A DNA stretch of 64,000 bases from NCBI GenBank assembly GCA_001770935.1, contig MESI01000017.1, positions 22,108-86,107 of the forward strand, written 5' to 3'. The DNA is from Burkholderiales bacterium RIFCSPLOWO2_12_FULL_61_40 (GTDB lineage Bacteria; Pseudomonadota; Gammaproteobacteria; Burkholderiales; Burkholderiaceae_C). This document shows positions 8,818-16,574 of the stretch, one piece after another (the first letter of the stretch is position 1; each line of letters starts with the position of its first letter). The position numbers and the translations under genes were made by a program. The notes beneath the pieces were generated by a model. That model was given only the letters and a program-made list of their open reading frames with translations, searched no databases and was not told the origin of the DNA.

Positions 8818-9948
8818 ATGACCACCGTTCACGCCTTGGCGGGCGCTGTTGCGCGCCGCACTTTTTTGAAAAATTCAGCGCTGGCCGGCATGGCTGCTGC
8901 GCTGCCTGCTATCAATTTTGCACAAACGGCGGAGCGCCAGTTCAACCCCCGGCCCGGCCTCTGGCGCACTTTTGAGGTGACCACCCGCGTCGATATTGCC
9001 CAACCCCAGGGCGTGACCCGTGTCTGGCTGCCGTTGCCCAGCGTCAATAGCGATTGGCAAAAATCCTTGGAGAGTAGTTTCTCCAGCAACGGCAAAACCG
9101 AACTGACAAGCGACGACCGTTATGGTGCACGCATGCTGTACGCGGAGTTTGCGGCCGACGAGGCCCGCCCCTATGTGGAGCTGACCAGCCGCATCCAGAC
9201 CCAGAATCGGGCGCAGAACTGGGCACAAGCCCCCGTGGCCGCGGAAGACGCCGCCACCCTGAAATACTGGATGCAACCCACCAGCCTGCTGCCCACCGAC
9301 GGCATTGTGCGCACAACGGCCCAGGAGGCCATTCGCGGCGCCAGCACCGATGCCGAAAAGGCCCAAAAGCTGTTCGACTGGATCGTGGCCAATACCTTTC
9401 GCGAGCCCAAGGTGCGCGGCTGTGGCGAAGGCGATATCAAGACCATGCTGGAAACTGGCAACCTGGGTGGCAAATGCGCCGATCTGAACTCTTTGTTTGT
9501 GGGCCTGTGCCGCTCGGTGGGCCTGCCAGCCCGCGATGTGTACGGGATACGCTTGGCGCCCAGCGCCTTTGGCTACAAGGAGCTGGGAGGCAACTCCGCC
9601 AGCTTGAAGGGCGCGCAGCACTGCCGCGCCGAGGTCTACCTCAAGGGCTACGGCTGGGTCGGTATGGACCCAGCCGACGTGGCCAAAGTGATGCGTATGG
9701 AAACACCGGAGTGGATCAAGACCCCCAAAAATACCATCGTGGCGCCGGTGAACAAGGCCCTGTTTGGCGGCTGGGAAGGCAACTGGATGGCCTACAACAG
9801 CGCCCACGATGTGGCCTTGCCGCACACTGCGGGTGCGCGTCTGGGTTTTCTCATGTACCCGACGGCGGAAAATGCGGACGGTCGCCTGGACTCCTATGCG
9901 CCGGATGACTTCAAGTACCAGATCAGCGCGAAAGAAATCAAGGTCTGA
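8818..9948 (+). CDS. Tat-exported transglutaminase-like cysteine protease-fold protein
   Basis: A 376-residue protein of the transglutaminase-like superfamily. The N-terminus carries a twin-arginine signal: RRTFLKNSALAGMAAALPA, with Arg13-Arg14, followed by an AxA-type cleavage region. The fold's catalytic triad is visible: Cys220 in GGKCADLNSLF, His268 in AQHCRAEVY (H before C) and Asp284 in VGMDPAD. It should act in the periplasm after folding in the cytoplasm. The natural substrate of bacterial members (peptide or isopeptide bonds) is generally unknown. It converges on slyX with a 2-bp gap. The Tat signal suggests a folded or cofactor-bound precursor, although the family needs no cofactor. 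Confidence 0.87.
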   Translation: MTTVHALAGAVARRTFLKNSALAGMAAALPAINFAQTAERQFNPRPGLWRTFEVTTRVDIAQPQGVTRVWLPLPSVNSDWQKSLESSFSSNGKTELTSDDRYGARMLYAEFAADEARPYVELTSRIQTQNRAQNWAQAPVAAEDAATLKYWMQPTSLLPTDGIVRTTAQEAIRGASTDAEKAQKLFDWIVANTFREPKVRGCGEGDIKTMLETGNLGGKCADLNSLFVGLCRSVGLPARDVYGIRLAPSAFGYKELGGNSASLKGAQHCRAEVYLKGYGWVGMDPADVAKVMRMETPEWIKTPKNTIVAPVNKALFGGWEGNWMAYNSAHDVALPHTAGARLGFLMYPTAENADGRLDSYAPDDFKYQISAKEIKV

Positions 9949-9950
9949 CG

Positions 9951-10169
9951 TTAAAAGTGCGGAGGGAGTTCGTCGCGCAGGTTGCGGGGTGCATCCAGCC
10001 CCTGCCCAGCGGACTGCTGGCGCAGGTGCTGGACCTCGCGGATCAACATGTCGATGTGCTGCTGCTGGCGGACAATGACCTTGTCCAGCTGGTCCAGCAG
10101 ATCTTCCGTGAAGCTGGCCTTGATTTCCAGGTCCGTGAGGCGCTGGTCTGTGGTGTGTGAGGTTTCCAT
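9951..10169 (-). CDS. slyX: SlyX family protein
   Basis: A 72-residue, mostly coiled-coil protein with the SlyX pattern: TDQRLTDLEIKASFTEDLLDQL, leading to a heptad-like VIVRQQQHIDMLIREVQHLRQ segment and a proline-rich end finishing in DELPPHF (quoted here in parts). The length matches the family. Its molecular role is not established. The ATG at 10169 is well placed. It is the next minus-strand gene after the AhpD-like gene, with a 72-bp gap. Confidence 0.88.
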   Translation of the reverse strand: METSHTTDQRLTDLEIKASFTEDLLDQLDKVIVRQQQHIDMLIREVQHLRQQSAGQGLDAPRNLRDELPPHF

Positions 10170-10241
10170 CCCCCTATTGGACCCGAAATGGGCAGCCGGA
10201 CTCGCATGCCTGACGCGAACCCGTGCCGACCTTGTGTATCT

Positions 10242-10814
10242 TTACCTGGATTTTGGAACCCGACCCAGCAGGTAGAACTCGGGGTTGGGCTGCATGCCGG
10301 ACATATTGGCCATGCGGTTGGACAGGCCAAAGAAGGCGGTGATGGCGCCGATGTCCCAGATGTCTTCGTCATTGAAGCCGTGGGCGTGCAAGGCGGTGAA
10401 GTCGGCGTCTTCGACCTGGTCGCTGTGCAGGCAGACTTTCATTGCAAAGTCCAGCATGGCACGCTGGCGCGGCGTAATGTCGGCCTTGCGGTAGTTGACG
10501 GCCACCTGGTCGGCCACCAGCGGTTTCTTTTCGTAAATGCGCAAAATCGCACCGTGCGCCACCACGCAGTACAGGCAGTGGTTGGCGGCGCTGGTGGTGG
10601 TGACAATCATCTCGCGGTCGCCCTTGCTCAGGCTGGAGCCTTCGCGCAGCATCAGGGCATCGTGGTAGGCAAAGAAGGCGCGCCACTCGGCGGGGCGACG
10701 GGCCAACGCCAAAAACACATTGGGGATAAACCCCGATTTTTCTTGCACTTCCAGAATCTTGGCCTGGATGTCTGCGGGTAAATCGTTGATATCGGGCATG
10801 GGGTAGCGTGCCAT
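10242..10814 (-). CDS. AhpD/carboxymuconolactone decarboxylase-like peroxidase-related protein
   Basis: A 190-residue alpha-helical protein of the AhpD-like superfamily. The redox CxxC motif with its distal His is present: Cys80, Cys83 and His87 in NHCLYCVVAHG, the pattern used by alkylhydroperoxidases. The flanking sequence matches the uncharacterised 'peroxidase-related enzyme' group. The frame is open upstream to 10970, but the ATG at 10814 has an AGGAGA ribosome site just before it, so it is preferred. It diverges from a second member of the same superfamily 70 bp away. Confidence 0.87.
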   Translation of the reverse strand: MARYPMPDINDLPADIQAKILEVQEKSGFIPNVFLALARRPAEWRAFFAYHDALMLREGSSLSKGDREMIVTTTSAANHCLYCVVAHGAILRIYEKKPLVADQVAVNYRKADITPRQRAMLDFAMKVCLHSDQVEDADFTALHAHGFNDEDIWDIGAITAFFGLSNRMANMSGMQPNPEFYLLGRVPKSR

Positions 10815-10884
10815 AACGGGTCTCCTGTCGTGGTGGTGCAAACCATTATCCTTCTGGTTCTTATTCCTAGGCACGGAGGCCAAT

Positions 10885-11256
10885 ATGACAACCCCTTTTG
10901 AGCAAGGACTCGCCACACGCAAGCAGGTGATGGGCGAAGACTTTGTGGCGACTGCTCTCGCCAACGCCACACCGTTTACCCAGCCCCTTCAGGAGCACAT
11001 CACCCGTGCCGCATGGGGTGATGTGTGGCAGCGTCCGGGGCTGGACCTCAAAACCCGCAGCCTGATCACCGTCGCCATGCTCACGGCCCTGGGCAAACAA
11101 AATGAACTCAAAGGCCATGTGCGCGGCGCCCTGAACAACGGTGCCACGGTGGCCGAGATCCAGGAGGTGTTGTTGCATGCAACCATCTACTGCGGTGTAC
11201 CCGCTTCGGTGGAGGCGTTTCGCACGGCCAACGAAGTGGTCAGCGGGACAACTTAG
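10885..11256 (+). CDS. Carboxymuconolactone decarboxylase family protein
   Basis: A 123-residue CMD-domain protein resembling gamma-carboxymuconolactone decarboxylase (PcaC): TRSLITVAMLTALGKQ, then ELKGHVRGALNNGAT with His78, and EIQEVLLHATIYCGVPA with a single Cys103. Unlike the divergent neighbour it lacks a CxxC pair, so thiol peroxidase activity is unlikely. PcaC would act in protocatechuate breakdown, but no other pca gene is present, so the substrate is left open. A strong GGAGG lies about 8 bases before the ATG. Confidence 0.85.
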   Translation: MTTPFEQGLATRKQVMGEDFVATALANATPFTQPLQEHITRAAWGDVWQRPGLDLKTRSLITVAMLTALGKQNELKGHVRGALNNGATVAEIQEVLLHATIYCGVPASVEAFRTANEVVSGTT

Positions 11257-11281
11257 GGGGCGAATGGCCTTGCGGCCTTTG

Positions 11282-12391
11282 TTATTGCTTGGCGCCCAGC
11301 GCCATGGCTGCGTCCCGTGAAGCGCTCAGTGCCTGCATGTCGGGTCCACTTTGTGCAGGCCATCCGGCCAGGTGTTGCTGCGTGATGCCGCACAGCGCGG
11401 TGATCCAGGCGGCATCGTCGTTGAGGCAGGCAATGTAATGGAATTCTTTGCCACCCGCCTTCAAAAAGGCACTGCGGCCTTCCATCGCAATTTCTTCCAG
11501 GGTTTCCAGGCAGTCGCTGGTGAAGCCGGGGCACACCACATCCACCCGGTTGACGCCGGCTTGTGCCATGGCGATCAAGGTAGGCTCGGTGTAGGGTTCC
11601 AGCCATTTGGCACGGCCCAGGCGTGACTGAAACGTCACCTTGAATTGTTCTGGGTTCAGACCCAGAGCGTGGGCCAGCAGGCGCGCCGTCTTGAAGCACT
11701 CGCAGTGGTACGGGTCGCCCAGGGCCAGCGTGCGCTCTGGCACGCCATGAAAGCTCATGACCAATTGATCCGGTCGCCCATGGGCTTGCCAATGGCGCTG
11801 GATATTGCTGGCCAGTGCCCTGATGTAGCCGGCATCATCGTGGTAACGGTTGACAAACCGGAGTTCGGGAATATTGCGCACCTTGGCAGCCCAGGCATAG
11901 ACGGCGTCAAATACGCTGGCGGTGGTGGTGGCGGAATATTGGGGGTATGCGGGAACGACCAGCACACGGGTGACGCCTTCGGCTTTGAGAGCATCCAGCT
12001 GGGAGCCAATCGATGTCTGTCCATAACGCATGGCGTAACGCACCAGCACCCGCTGTCCGCGTTGGCCCAGCCAACCCTGGAGCAGCTTGGTTTGTTTCTC
12101 GGTCCAGACCTTGAGCGGTGAGCCCTCCGGAGTCCAGATGCTGGCGTATTTCGCAGCCGATTTTGCAGGCCGGAAACGCAAAATAATACCGTGCAGGATC
12201 AGCATCCACAGCAGCCGTGGAATCTCGACGACACGGGCATCGCTCAAAAATTCGGCCAAAAACCGCCGCACGTCGGGCGTCGTGGGTGAGTCGGGCGTCC
12301 CCAGGTTGCAAAACAGTACCGCAGTTTTCGGTGTTTGTCCGTGGACAAAGGGGGGTTCTTTGGCGAAAGCGCCAAGCGTAATTAAAGCCAT
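11282..12391 (-). CDS. hemH: Ferrochelatase
   Basis: HemH inserts Fe(2+) into protoporphyrin IX, the last step of haem synthesis, at the inner face of the membrane. The 369-residue protein has the N-terminal [13 protein letters not shown] segment, the metal/porphyrin-site histidine in [10 protein letters not shown], the cysteine-containing [12 protein letters not shown] segment and the C-terminal [16 protein letters not shown] motif with the conserved glutamates. Length and motifs are typical of proteobacterial HemH. It converges on the CMD-family gene with a 25-bp gap that shows only a 4-bp GGCC hairpin. Confidence 0.95.
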   Translation of the reverse strand: MALITLGAFAKEPPFVHGQTPKTAVLFCNLGTPDSPTTPDVRRFLAEFLSDARVVEIPRLLWMLILHGIILRFRPAKSAAKYASIWTPEGSPLKVWTEKQTKLLQGWLGQRGQRVLVRYAMRYGQTSIGSQLDALKAEGVTRVLVVPAYPQYSATTTASVFDAVYAWAAKVRNIPELRFVNRYHDDAGYIRALASNIQRHWQAHGRPDQLVMSFHGVPERTLALGDPYHCECFKTARLLAHALGLNPEQFKVTFQSRLGRAKWLEPYTEPTLIAMAQAGVNRVDVVCPGFTSDCLETLEEIAMEGRSAFLKAGGKEFHYIACLNDDAAWITALCGITQQHLAGWPAQSGPDMQALSASRDAAMALGAKQ

Positions 12392-12469
12392 GCCGTATTC
12401 TCCCGCACCTGCGCCGGAGTTTGCCGATTGCCGCGGGCCTGTTGGCTTGTATTTCTGCGAGCCTGACGG

Positions 12470-14188
12470 TCAATGGCGTTTGAAAATCAGCACGGTTTCC
12501 TCGCGCGCGACGGGGTGGTTCAAGCGTGCGGTCAAATCCCACTGAGATAGGTCAATCACTGAGGGGATAGACATGTCCAATGCTGGCTCCGCCAGCAACC
12601 AGGGGCACGCGGGGGAGGCTTGCAGTGCCTTCAGCGGGAGCTTGCCGTAAAACCGGAGTGCGGCAATGGTCCCTTCTCCGAGTCCTGTGGTTTCAATACA
12701 GGCGGGGGGCGCACCTATAGAGTCGACCGTGCGGTTCACGAGTGAAACATAGCTTTGGGCGTAGTTCAGCAGTGGCATCCACAGGGTCATGAGGAGTAGC
12801 CAGCACAGGCCCGCGCCCCCTGCGGGAAGCACCAGGCTCTTCCAGATGGCTGCGCGGTGCCGACCTACGCGCCATTGCACCAACCAGGCCCATGCCAGGG
12901 TGGCCGCGACGGCGATGGCAAATGCCAAGGGGGAGAAACGGTCCACGAAGCCGGGGGCCAGGCGTGCCACATTGGCGGCTGGCTGGCTGGGAAACCCGGT
13001 TTGCATGGCGATCCACACCACCCAAATGGTAAAGCCGCAGCCTGAGAAAAACAGCAGCGTGAACCAGTCAATCAGCGAGGCCATTTGCCGCTTCAGCGTC
13101 GGCAAAGCAAAAGCAGCCAGGCTGGCCAAAGCCGGTAACGCCAGCAACAGGGTCCGATCCGCAGAGCCGGTCGTCAAGGTGGCGACCACACACACCAGGG
13201 CAAACCAGGCGGGCAAAGTCAGGTGGCGGCTGATGTGCCGGTTAAAGAGCTGGTGGCGCCAGCGCCAAGTGGTCCACAGGGCCAAAGGCCAGGCGGGCCA
13301 GGTAAACCAGATGAGCAATTGCGCGTAGCCATTCCAGTCTGCCCAGGTGGCGTGTGGCAGTTCAATCTTCCACCGCCACAAATTCAGCGCTATGCCCATG
13401 GCCGCCACAGCGGCAGTGCACAGCACAATCAGGGTGCTTTCCAGCACTACAGGGGTAAGGGGCCTGGTCTTGGTGGTGTCACTGGCGAGTGACCTATCCT
13501 GGTCGAAGCCATGGATGACGGCACTGCCTAGCCCAAATAGCACCGCCATTGTCGGTGCGCCTGACAAAGTCAGGCCGCTCAGTCCCAGCACTGCAGCAAG
13601 CGCAGGCCAACCACGGTGGTAGGGCAGTGCGCTCATGGCGTAGTAGAGCAAGGCGGTAAAGCACAGTTGTGCCAAGGCAGGCGTTGTCTCGTGGGAAAGT
13701 TGGGCCAGGCCAAGGCAGGCCATTAACGCGAGCAAGCCGCCATCCGCAATGGCGCGGGCATAGTCAGCGGGAAGTGCCTCTCCCCCAAACGCAAACGCAA
13801 CGGGTTGGGCTTGGCGGCTGCGGGCCAGATAATAGGTGCCGTACCAGGTGGAGATCAGGGCCAAGGCCATCATCAGGCCAAACGGAATGCGGGCTGCAAA
13901 ATCCAAAGGTATTCCACCCGGAGCCATTTGGATGGCCCAGGCACCCAGCCAATAGGGCAGCAGAGAGGGGTTTTCCAGAGATACGCCCATCAGGCTCGGC
14001 TTGAACCAGCTGGCGGATCCCTGTACCAGTTCACCCATGTAGCCCAGAGCCGCCATGTCGGCGCTTCTCCAGGCATCGCGTCCAACAAACCCGGACAAAA
14101 CGTAAGCGGCACAAAACAGCAGCAATACAGAGCGCGGAAAGCGCCGTGCAGCGGCCTGGGTGACGATGGCGGGAGTAGGGTGGTTCAC
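12470..14188 (-). CDS. ArnT-like multi-pass glycosyltransferase (GT39/GT83 type)
   Basis: A 572-residue integral membrane protein with about eleven hydrophobic segments. After the first helix comes GFVGRDAWRSADMAALGYM, which resembles the first periplasmic loop of ArnT/PMT-type lipid-linked glycosyltransferases, where acidic residues are catalytic. The C-terminal 90 residues are soluble and end in ETVLIFKRH, like the short periplasmic domain of this group. It may transfer a sugar from a polyprenyl carrier to a cell-surface acceptor, but the substrate is unknown. The predicted start is GTG at 14188, without a clear ribosome site. Confidence 0.75.
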   Translation of the reverse strand: MNHPTPAIVTQAAARRFPRSVLLLFCAAYVLSGFVGRDAWRSADMAALGYMGELVQGSASWFKPSLMGVSLENPSLLPYWLGAWAIQMAPGGIPLDFAARIPFGLMMALALISTWYGTYYLARSRQAQPVAFAFGGEALPADYARAIADGGLLALMACLGLAQLSHETTPALAQLCFTALLYYAMSALPYHRGWPALAAVLGLSGLTLSGAPTMAVLFGLGSAVIHGFDQDRSLASDTTKTRPLTPVVLESTLIVLCTAAVAAMGIALNLWRWKIELPHATWADWNGYAQLLIWFTWPAWPLALWTTWRWRHQLFNRHISRHLTLPAWFALVCVVATLTTGSADRTLLLALPALASLAAFALPTLKRQMASLIDWFTLLFFSGCGFTIWVVWIAMQTGFPSQPAANVARLAPGFVDRFSPLAFAIAVAATLAWAWLVQWRVGRHRAAIWKSLVLPAGGAGLCWLLLMTLWMPLLNYAQSYVSLVNRTVDSIGAPPACIETTGLGEGTIAALRFYGKLPLKALQASPACPWLLAEPALDMSIPSVIDLSQWDLTARLNHPVAREETVLIFKRH

Positions 14189-14214
14189 AATCGGTAGAAG
14201 AAAATCGCGGGTCG

Positions 14215-14250
14215 AAAAAAAAGCAGCACGGAAACCCGAGCTGCTTTTTG
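14215..14250 (-). terminator. Rho-independent terminator after rpmE2
   Basis: On the minus strand AAAGCAGC pairs with GCTGCTTT and is followed by a run of T's. It sits 30 bp past the rpmE2 stop and before the glycosyltransferase gene. T's also flank it on the plus strand, so it could work in both directions. Confidence 0.85.
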
Positions 14251-14281
14251 GTGACGCTTCAGGCCAAAACCTGAATTTGAA

Positions 14282-14539
14282 TTACTTGGCTGCAGTCTTG
14301 CCGAAACGGTTGCGGAAGCGCTCCACACGGCCGCCCATGTTGTCCACGGATTTTTGTGTACCCGTGTAGAAAGGATGCGACTCGCTGGTGGTATCCAGCT
14401 TGTACCAAGGCAGCTCACGGCCGTCTTCCATCTTGATCATTTCTTTGGTGTTGGCACAAGAACGGGTCACGAACTTGAATCCGTTGGACATGTCCTGGAA
14501 ACAAACTTCGCGGTAGTTGGGGTGAATGCCTTCTTTCAT
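14282..14539 (-). CDS. rpmE2: 50S ribosomal protein L31, type B
   Basis: An 85-residue L31. The start [16 protein letters not shown] and the C-terminal [10 protein letters not shown] are typical. It lacks the CxxC zinc pairs of type A L31 (only isolated Cys13 and Cys28), so it is the zinc-independent B form, which in many bacteria replaces the zinc form when zinc is scarce. The ATG at 14539 is preceded by GGAGAA, and a TATAAT -10 box lies about 90 bp upstream. No Zur operator was recognised. It follows rho on the same strand and has its own terminator. Confidence 0.95.
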   Translation of the reverse strand: MKEGIHPNYREVCFQDMSNGFKFVTRSCANTKEMIKMEDGRELPWYKLDTTSESHPFYTGTQKSVDNMGGRVERFRNRFGKTAAK

Positions 14540-14631
14540 ATTTTCTCCATCAGTAGCAATAGCCGCGTCAGGCCCTCGTGCAAACCTCTGCACAATTCAA
14601 AACCCGGCGTACTTGTCGCGAAAAGCCTTCA

Positions 14632-14637
14632 ATTATA
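14632..14637 (-). promoter_or_regulatory. Candidate -10 box for rpmE2
   Basis: A perfect TATAAT on the minus strand, extended as GGTTATAATTG, about 90 bp upstream of the rpmE2 start. No convincing -35 hexamer is seen at 16-18 bp. Confidence 0.5.
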
Positions 14638-14652
14638 ACCCAGCCCAAATTC

Positions 14653-14700
14653 ACCCCCCTTTGGGGCAGTGCGCCACACCGAGCGGGCAAACGTGGGGGC
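14653..14700 (-). repeat. Second dispersed GC-rich repeat, copy 1
   Basis: Read on the minus strand this segment (GCCCCCAC, then GCCC, GTGTGGC and a CCCC-AAA-GGGG hairpin) aligns with the plus-strand segment 19235-19285 at roughly three bases in four. It lies between rho and rpmE2. Confidence 0.5.
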
Positions 14701-14707
14701 AATAATT

Positions 14708-15970
14708 TCAGCCGCCCCGTCGCATCATTTCAAAAAACTCGTTGTTGGTCTTGGTGGCCCGCATTTGCTTGAGCACCATTTCCATGGCTTCGATCTCGTC
14801 CATGTTGTACATGAACTGGCGCAGGATGCGGGTTTTTTGCAGGATGTCCGGGGCCAGCAGCAATTCTTCGCGGCGGGTGCCGCTGCGGTTGAGCTGGATG
14901 GACGGGAACACGCGCTTTTCGTAGAGGCGGCGGTCCAGGTGAATTTCGCTGTTGCCGGTGCCTTTGAATTCTTCAAAGATCACTTCGTCCATGCGGCTGC
15001 CGGTGTCGATCAGGGCGGTGGCGATGATGGTCAGCGAGCCGCCTTCCTCCACATTGCGGGCGGCGCCGAGGAAGCGCTTGGGACGTTGCAAGGCGTTGGC
15101 ATCCACACCGCCGGTCAATACCTTGCCGGAAGAGGGGACCACGTTGTTGTAGGCGCGGGCCAGGCGGGTGATGGAGTCCAGCAAAATCACCACGTCTTTT
15201 TTCAGTTCGACCAGGCGCTTGGCGCGTTCAATCACCATCTCGGCCACATGCACATGGCGCGCGGCAGGTTCGTCAAAGGTGGATGCAATCACCTCGCCCT
15301 TGACGGTGCGTTGCATTTCGGTCACTTCTTCGGGGCGCTCATCGACCAGCAGCACCATCATGTGGCTGTCGGGGTAATTGGCGGAAATGGCGTGGGCGAT
15401 GTGCTGCATCATCACCGTTTTACCGCTCTTGGGCGGGGCAACCAGCAAAGCGCGCTGGCCTTTGCCGATGGGCGCAATGATGTCAATGATGCGGCCCGTG
15501 ATGTTTTCATCGCCCTTGATTTCCTGTTCCAGGCGCATCTGCACCTTGGGAAACAGGGGGGTCAGATTCTCGAACATCACCTTGTGTTTGTTCTCTTCGG
15601 GGCCGCCACCGTTGACCCGGTCCAGTTTGTTCAGGGCAAAGTAACGTTCACCGTCCTTGGGGGTGCGCACTTCACCTTCGATCATGTCGCCGGTGTGCAG
15701 GTTGAAGCGGCGCACCTGGCTGGGGCTGATGTAGATGTCGTCCGTGCTGGCGGTAAAGCTGGTGTCGGGGCTGCGCAGGAAGCCAAACCCATCGGGCAAA
15801 ATTTCCAGCACGCCGTCGGCAATGATTTGTTCACCAGCGCGGGCGCGCTTCTTGATGATGGCAAACATGAGCTCTTGCTTACGCATGCGGCCGGTGTTTT
15901 CAATTTCAAGCTCTTCGGCTTGCTTGAGGACTTCCGACACGTGCAGTGCCTTGAGTTCGTTTAAGTGCAT
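14708..15970 (-). CDS. rho: Transcription termination factor Rho
   Basis: A 420-residue hexameric RNA-dependent ATPase that ends transcripts at rut sites. It has an N-terminal helical domain ([20 protein letters not shown]), the RNA-binding cold-shock-like domain around DGFGFLRSP, Walker A PPKSGKT (residues 179-185), Walker [17 protein letters not shown], and the R-finger region around [20 protein letters not shown]. Length and sequence are canonical. The ATG at 15970 is chosen although the frame is open to 16054. It lies 225 bp downstream of trxA on the same strand, a widespread arrangement. Confidence 0.98.
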   Translation of the reverse strand: MHLNELKALHVSEVLKQAEELEIENTGRMRKQELMFAIIKKRARAGEQIIADGVLEILPDGFGFLRSPDTSFTASTDDIYISPSQVRRFNLHTGDMIEGEVRTPKDGERYFALNKLDRVNGGGPEENKHKVMFENLTPLFPKVQMRLEQEIKGDENITGRIIDIIAPIGKGQRALLVAPPKSGKTVMMQHIAHAISANYPDSHMMVLLVDERPEEVTEMQRTVKGEVIASTFDEPAARHVHVAEMVIERAKRLVELKKDVVILLDSITRLARAYNNVVPSSGKVLTGGVDANALQRPKRFLGAARNVEEGGSLTIIATALIDTGSRMDEVIFEEFKGTGNSEIHLDRRLYEKRVFPSIQLNRSGTRREELLLAPDILQKTRILRQFMYNMDEIEAMEMVLKQMRATKTNNEFFEMMRRGG

Positions 15971-16146
15971 GGAAATGGTCCCGTAGGGGAGTTGACCGAA
16001 ATATCGGGTGAATGTTGGGCTATTGCGAAAATTCAGGGGAGAGGGGAGAGGCAAGACCTGTGGCTCGGGCCTCTGCGTTCTAAACCGGGGAAGTGGAACC
16101 GGACCCTGGCAGGGCCGGTGAACTTTTTGAATTATGACAGGAAAAC

Positions 16147-16173
16147 GCGACCGTGCGGCAGTGTCACGGTCAC
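16147..16173 (-). terminator. Hairpin after trxA, possible terminator or rho-leader structure
   Basis: GACCGTG (16149-16155) pairs with CACGGTC (16165-16171) across a 9-nt loop. On the minus strand it is followed by GCGTTTTCC. It lies in the 225-bp trxA-rho gap, which otherwise shows only a second GC-rich hairpin near 16098-16119. Confidence 0.45.
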
Positions 16174-16195
16174 TAGCGAAAAATCAGCCCCCGGA

Positions 16196-16528
16196 TCAGG
16201 CCAGCTGTTGGTCGATAAACGCGACCAACTGGGCTTTGCTCATGGCGCCCACTTTGGTGGCCGACAGTTGGCCGTCTTTGAACAGCATGAGGGTGGGGAT
16301 GCCGCGGATACCGAACTTGGCGGGGATGTCGCGGTTTTCGTCCACATTCATCTTGGCAATCTGCAGTTTGCCTGCGTAGCTTGCAGACAGGTCATCCAAA
16401 ATGGGGGCAATCATTTTGCAAGGGCCGCACCACTCAGCCCAGTAGTCCACCAAGACGGGCTGGGCCGATTGCAGCACATCGGCCTCGAAAGACGCGTCGG
16501 TTACATGTTTAATCAGTTCGCTGGCCAT
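16196..16528 (-). CDS. trxA: Thioredoxin
   Basis: A 110-residue cytoplasmic disulfide reductase with the [13 protein letters not shown] active site (WCGPC near residue 33), the conserved cis-Pro in [13 protein letters not shown] and the canonical C-terminal [13 protein letters not shown]. The ATG at 16528 is the natural start. It is encoded upstream of rho on the same strand and diverges from the AddB-type gene, with only 46 bp between the two starts. Confidence 0.97.
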   Translation of the reverse strand: MASELIKHVTDASFEADVLQSAQPVLVDYWAEWCGPCKMIAPILDDLSASYAGKLQIAKMNVDENRDIPAKFGIRGIPTLMLFKDGQLSATKVGAMSKAQLVAFIDQQLA

Positions 16529-16574
16529 TTTTATTCCTTTGGAAGTTTGCTATTACAGCTAAAGTTGCGGCATT

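Noticed and set aside
11256..11282. Terminator between the CMD-family gene and hemH
   Set aside because: Only a GGCC-TTGC-GGCC 4-bp stem is present; too short to support.
14669..15964. 431-codon frame opposite rho
   Set aside because: Rho is unmistakable on the minus strand; the opposite frame is a shadow.
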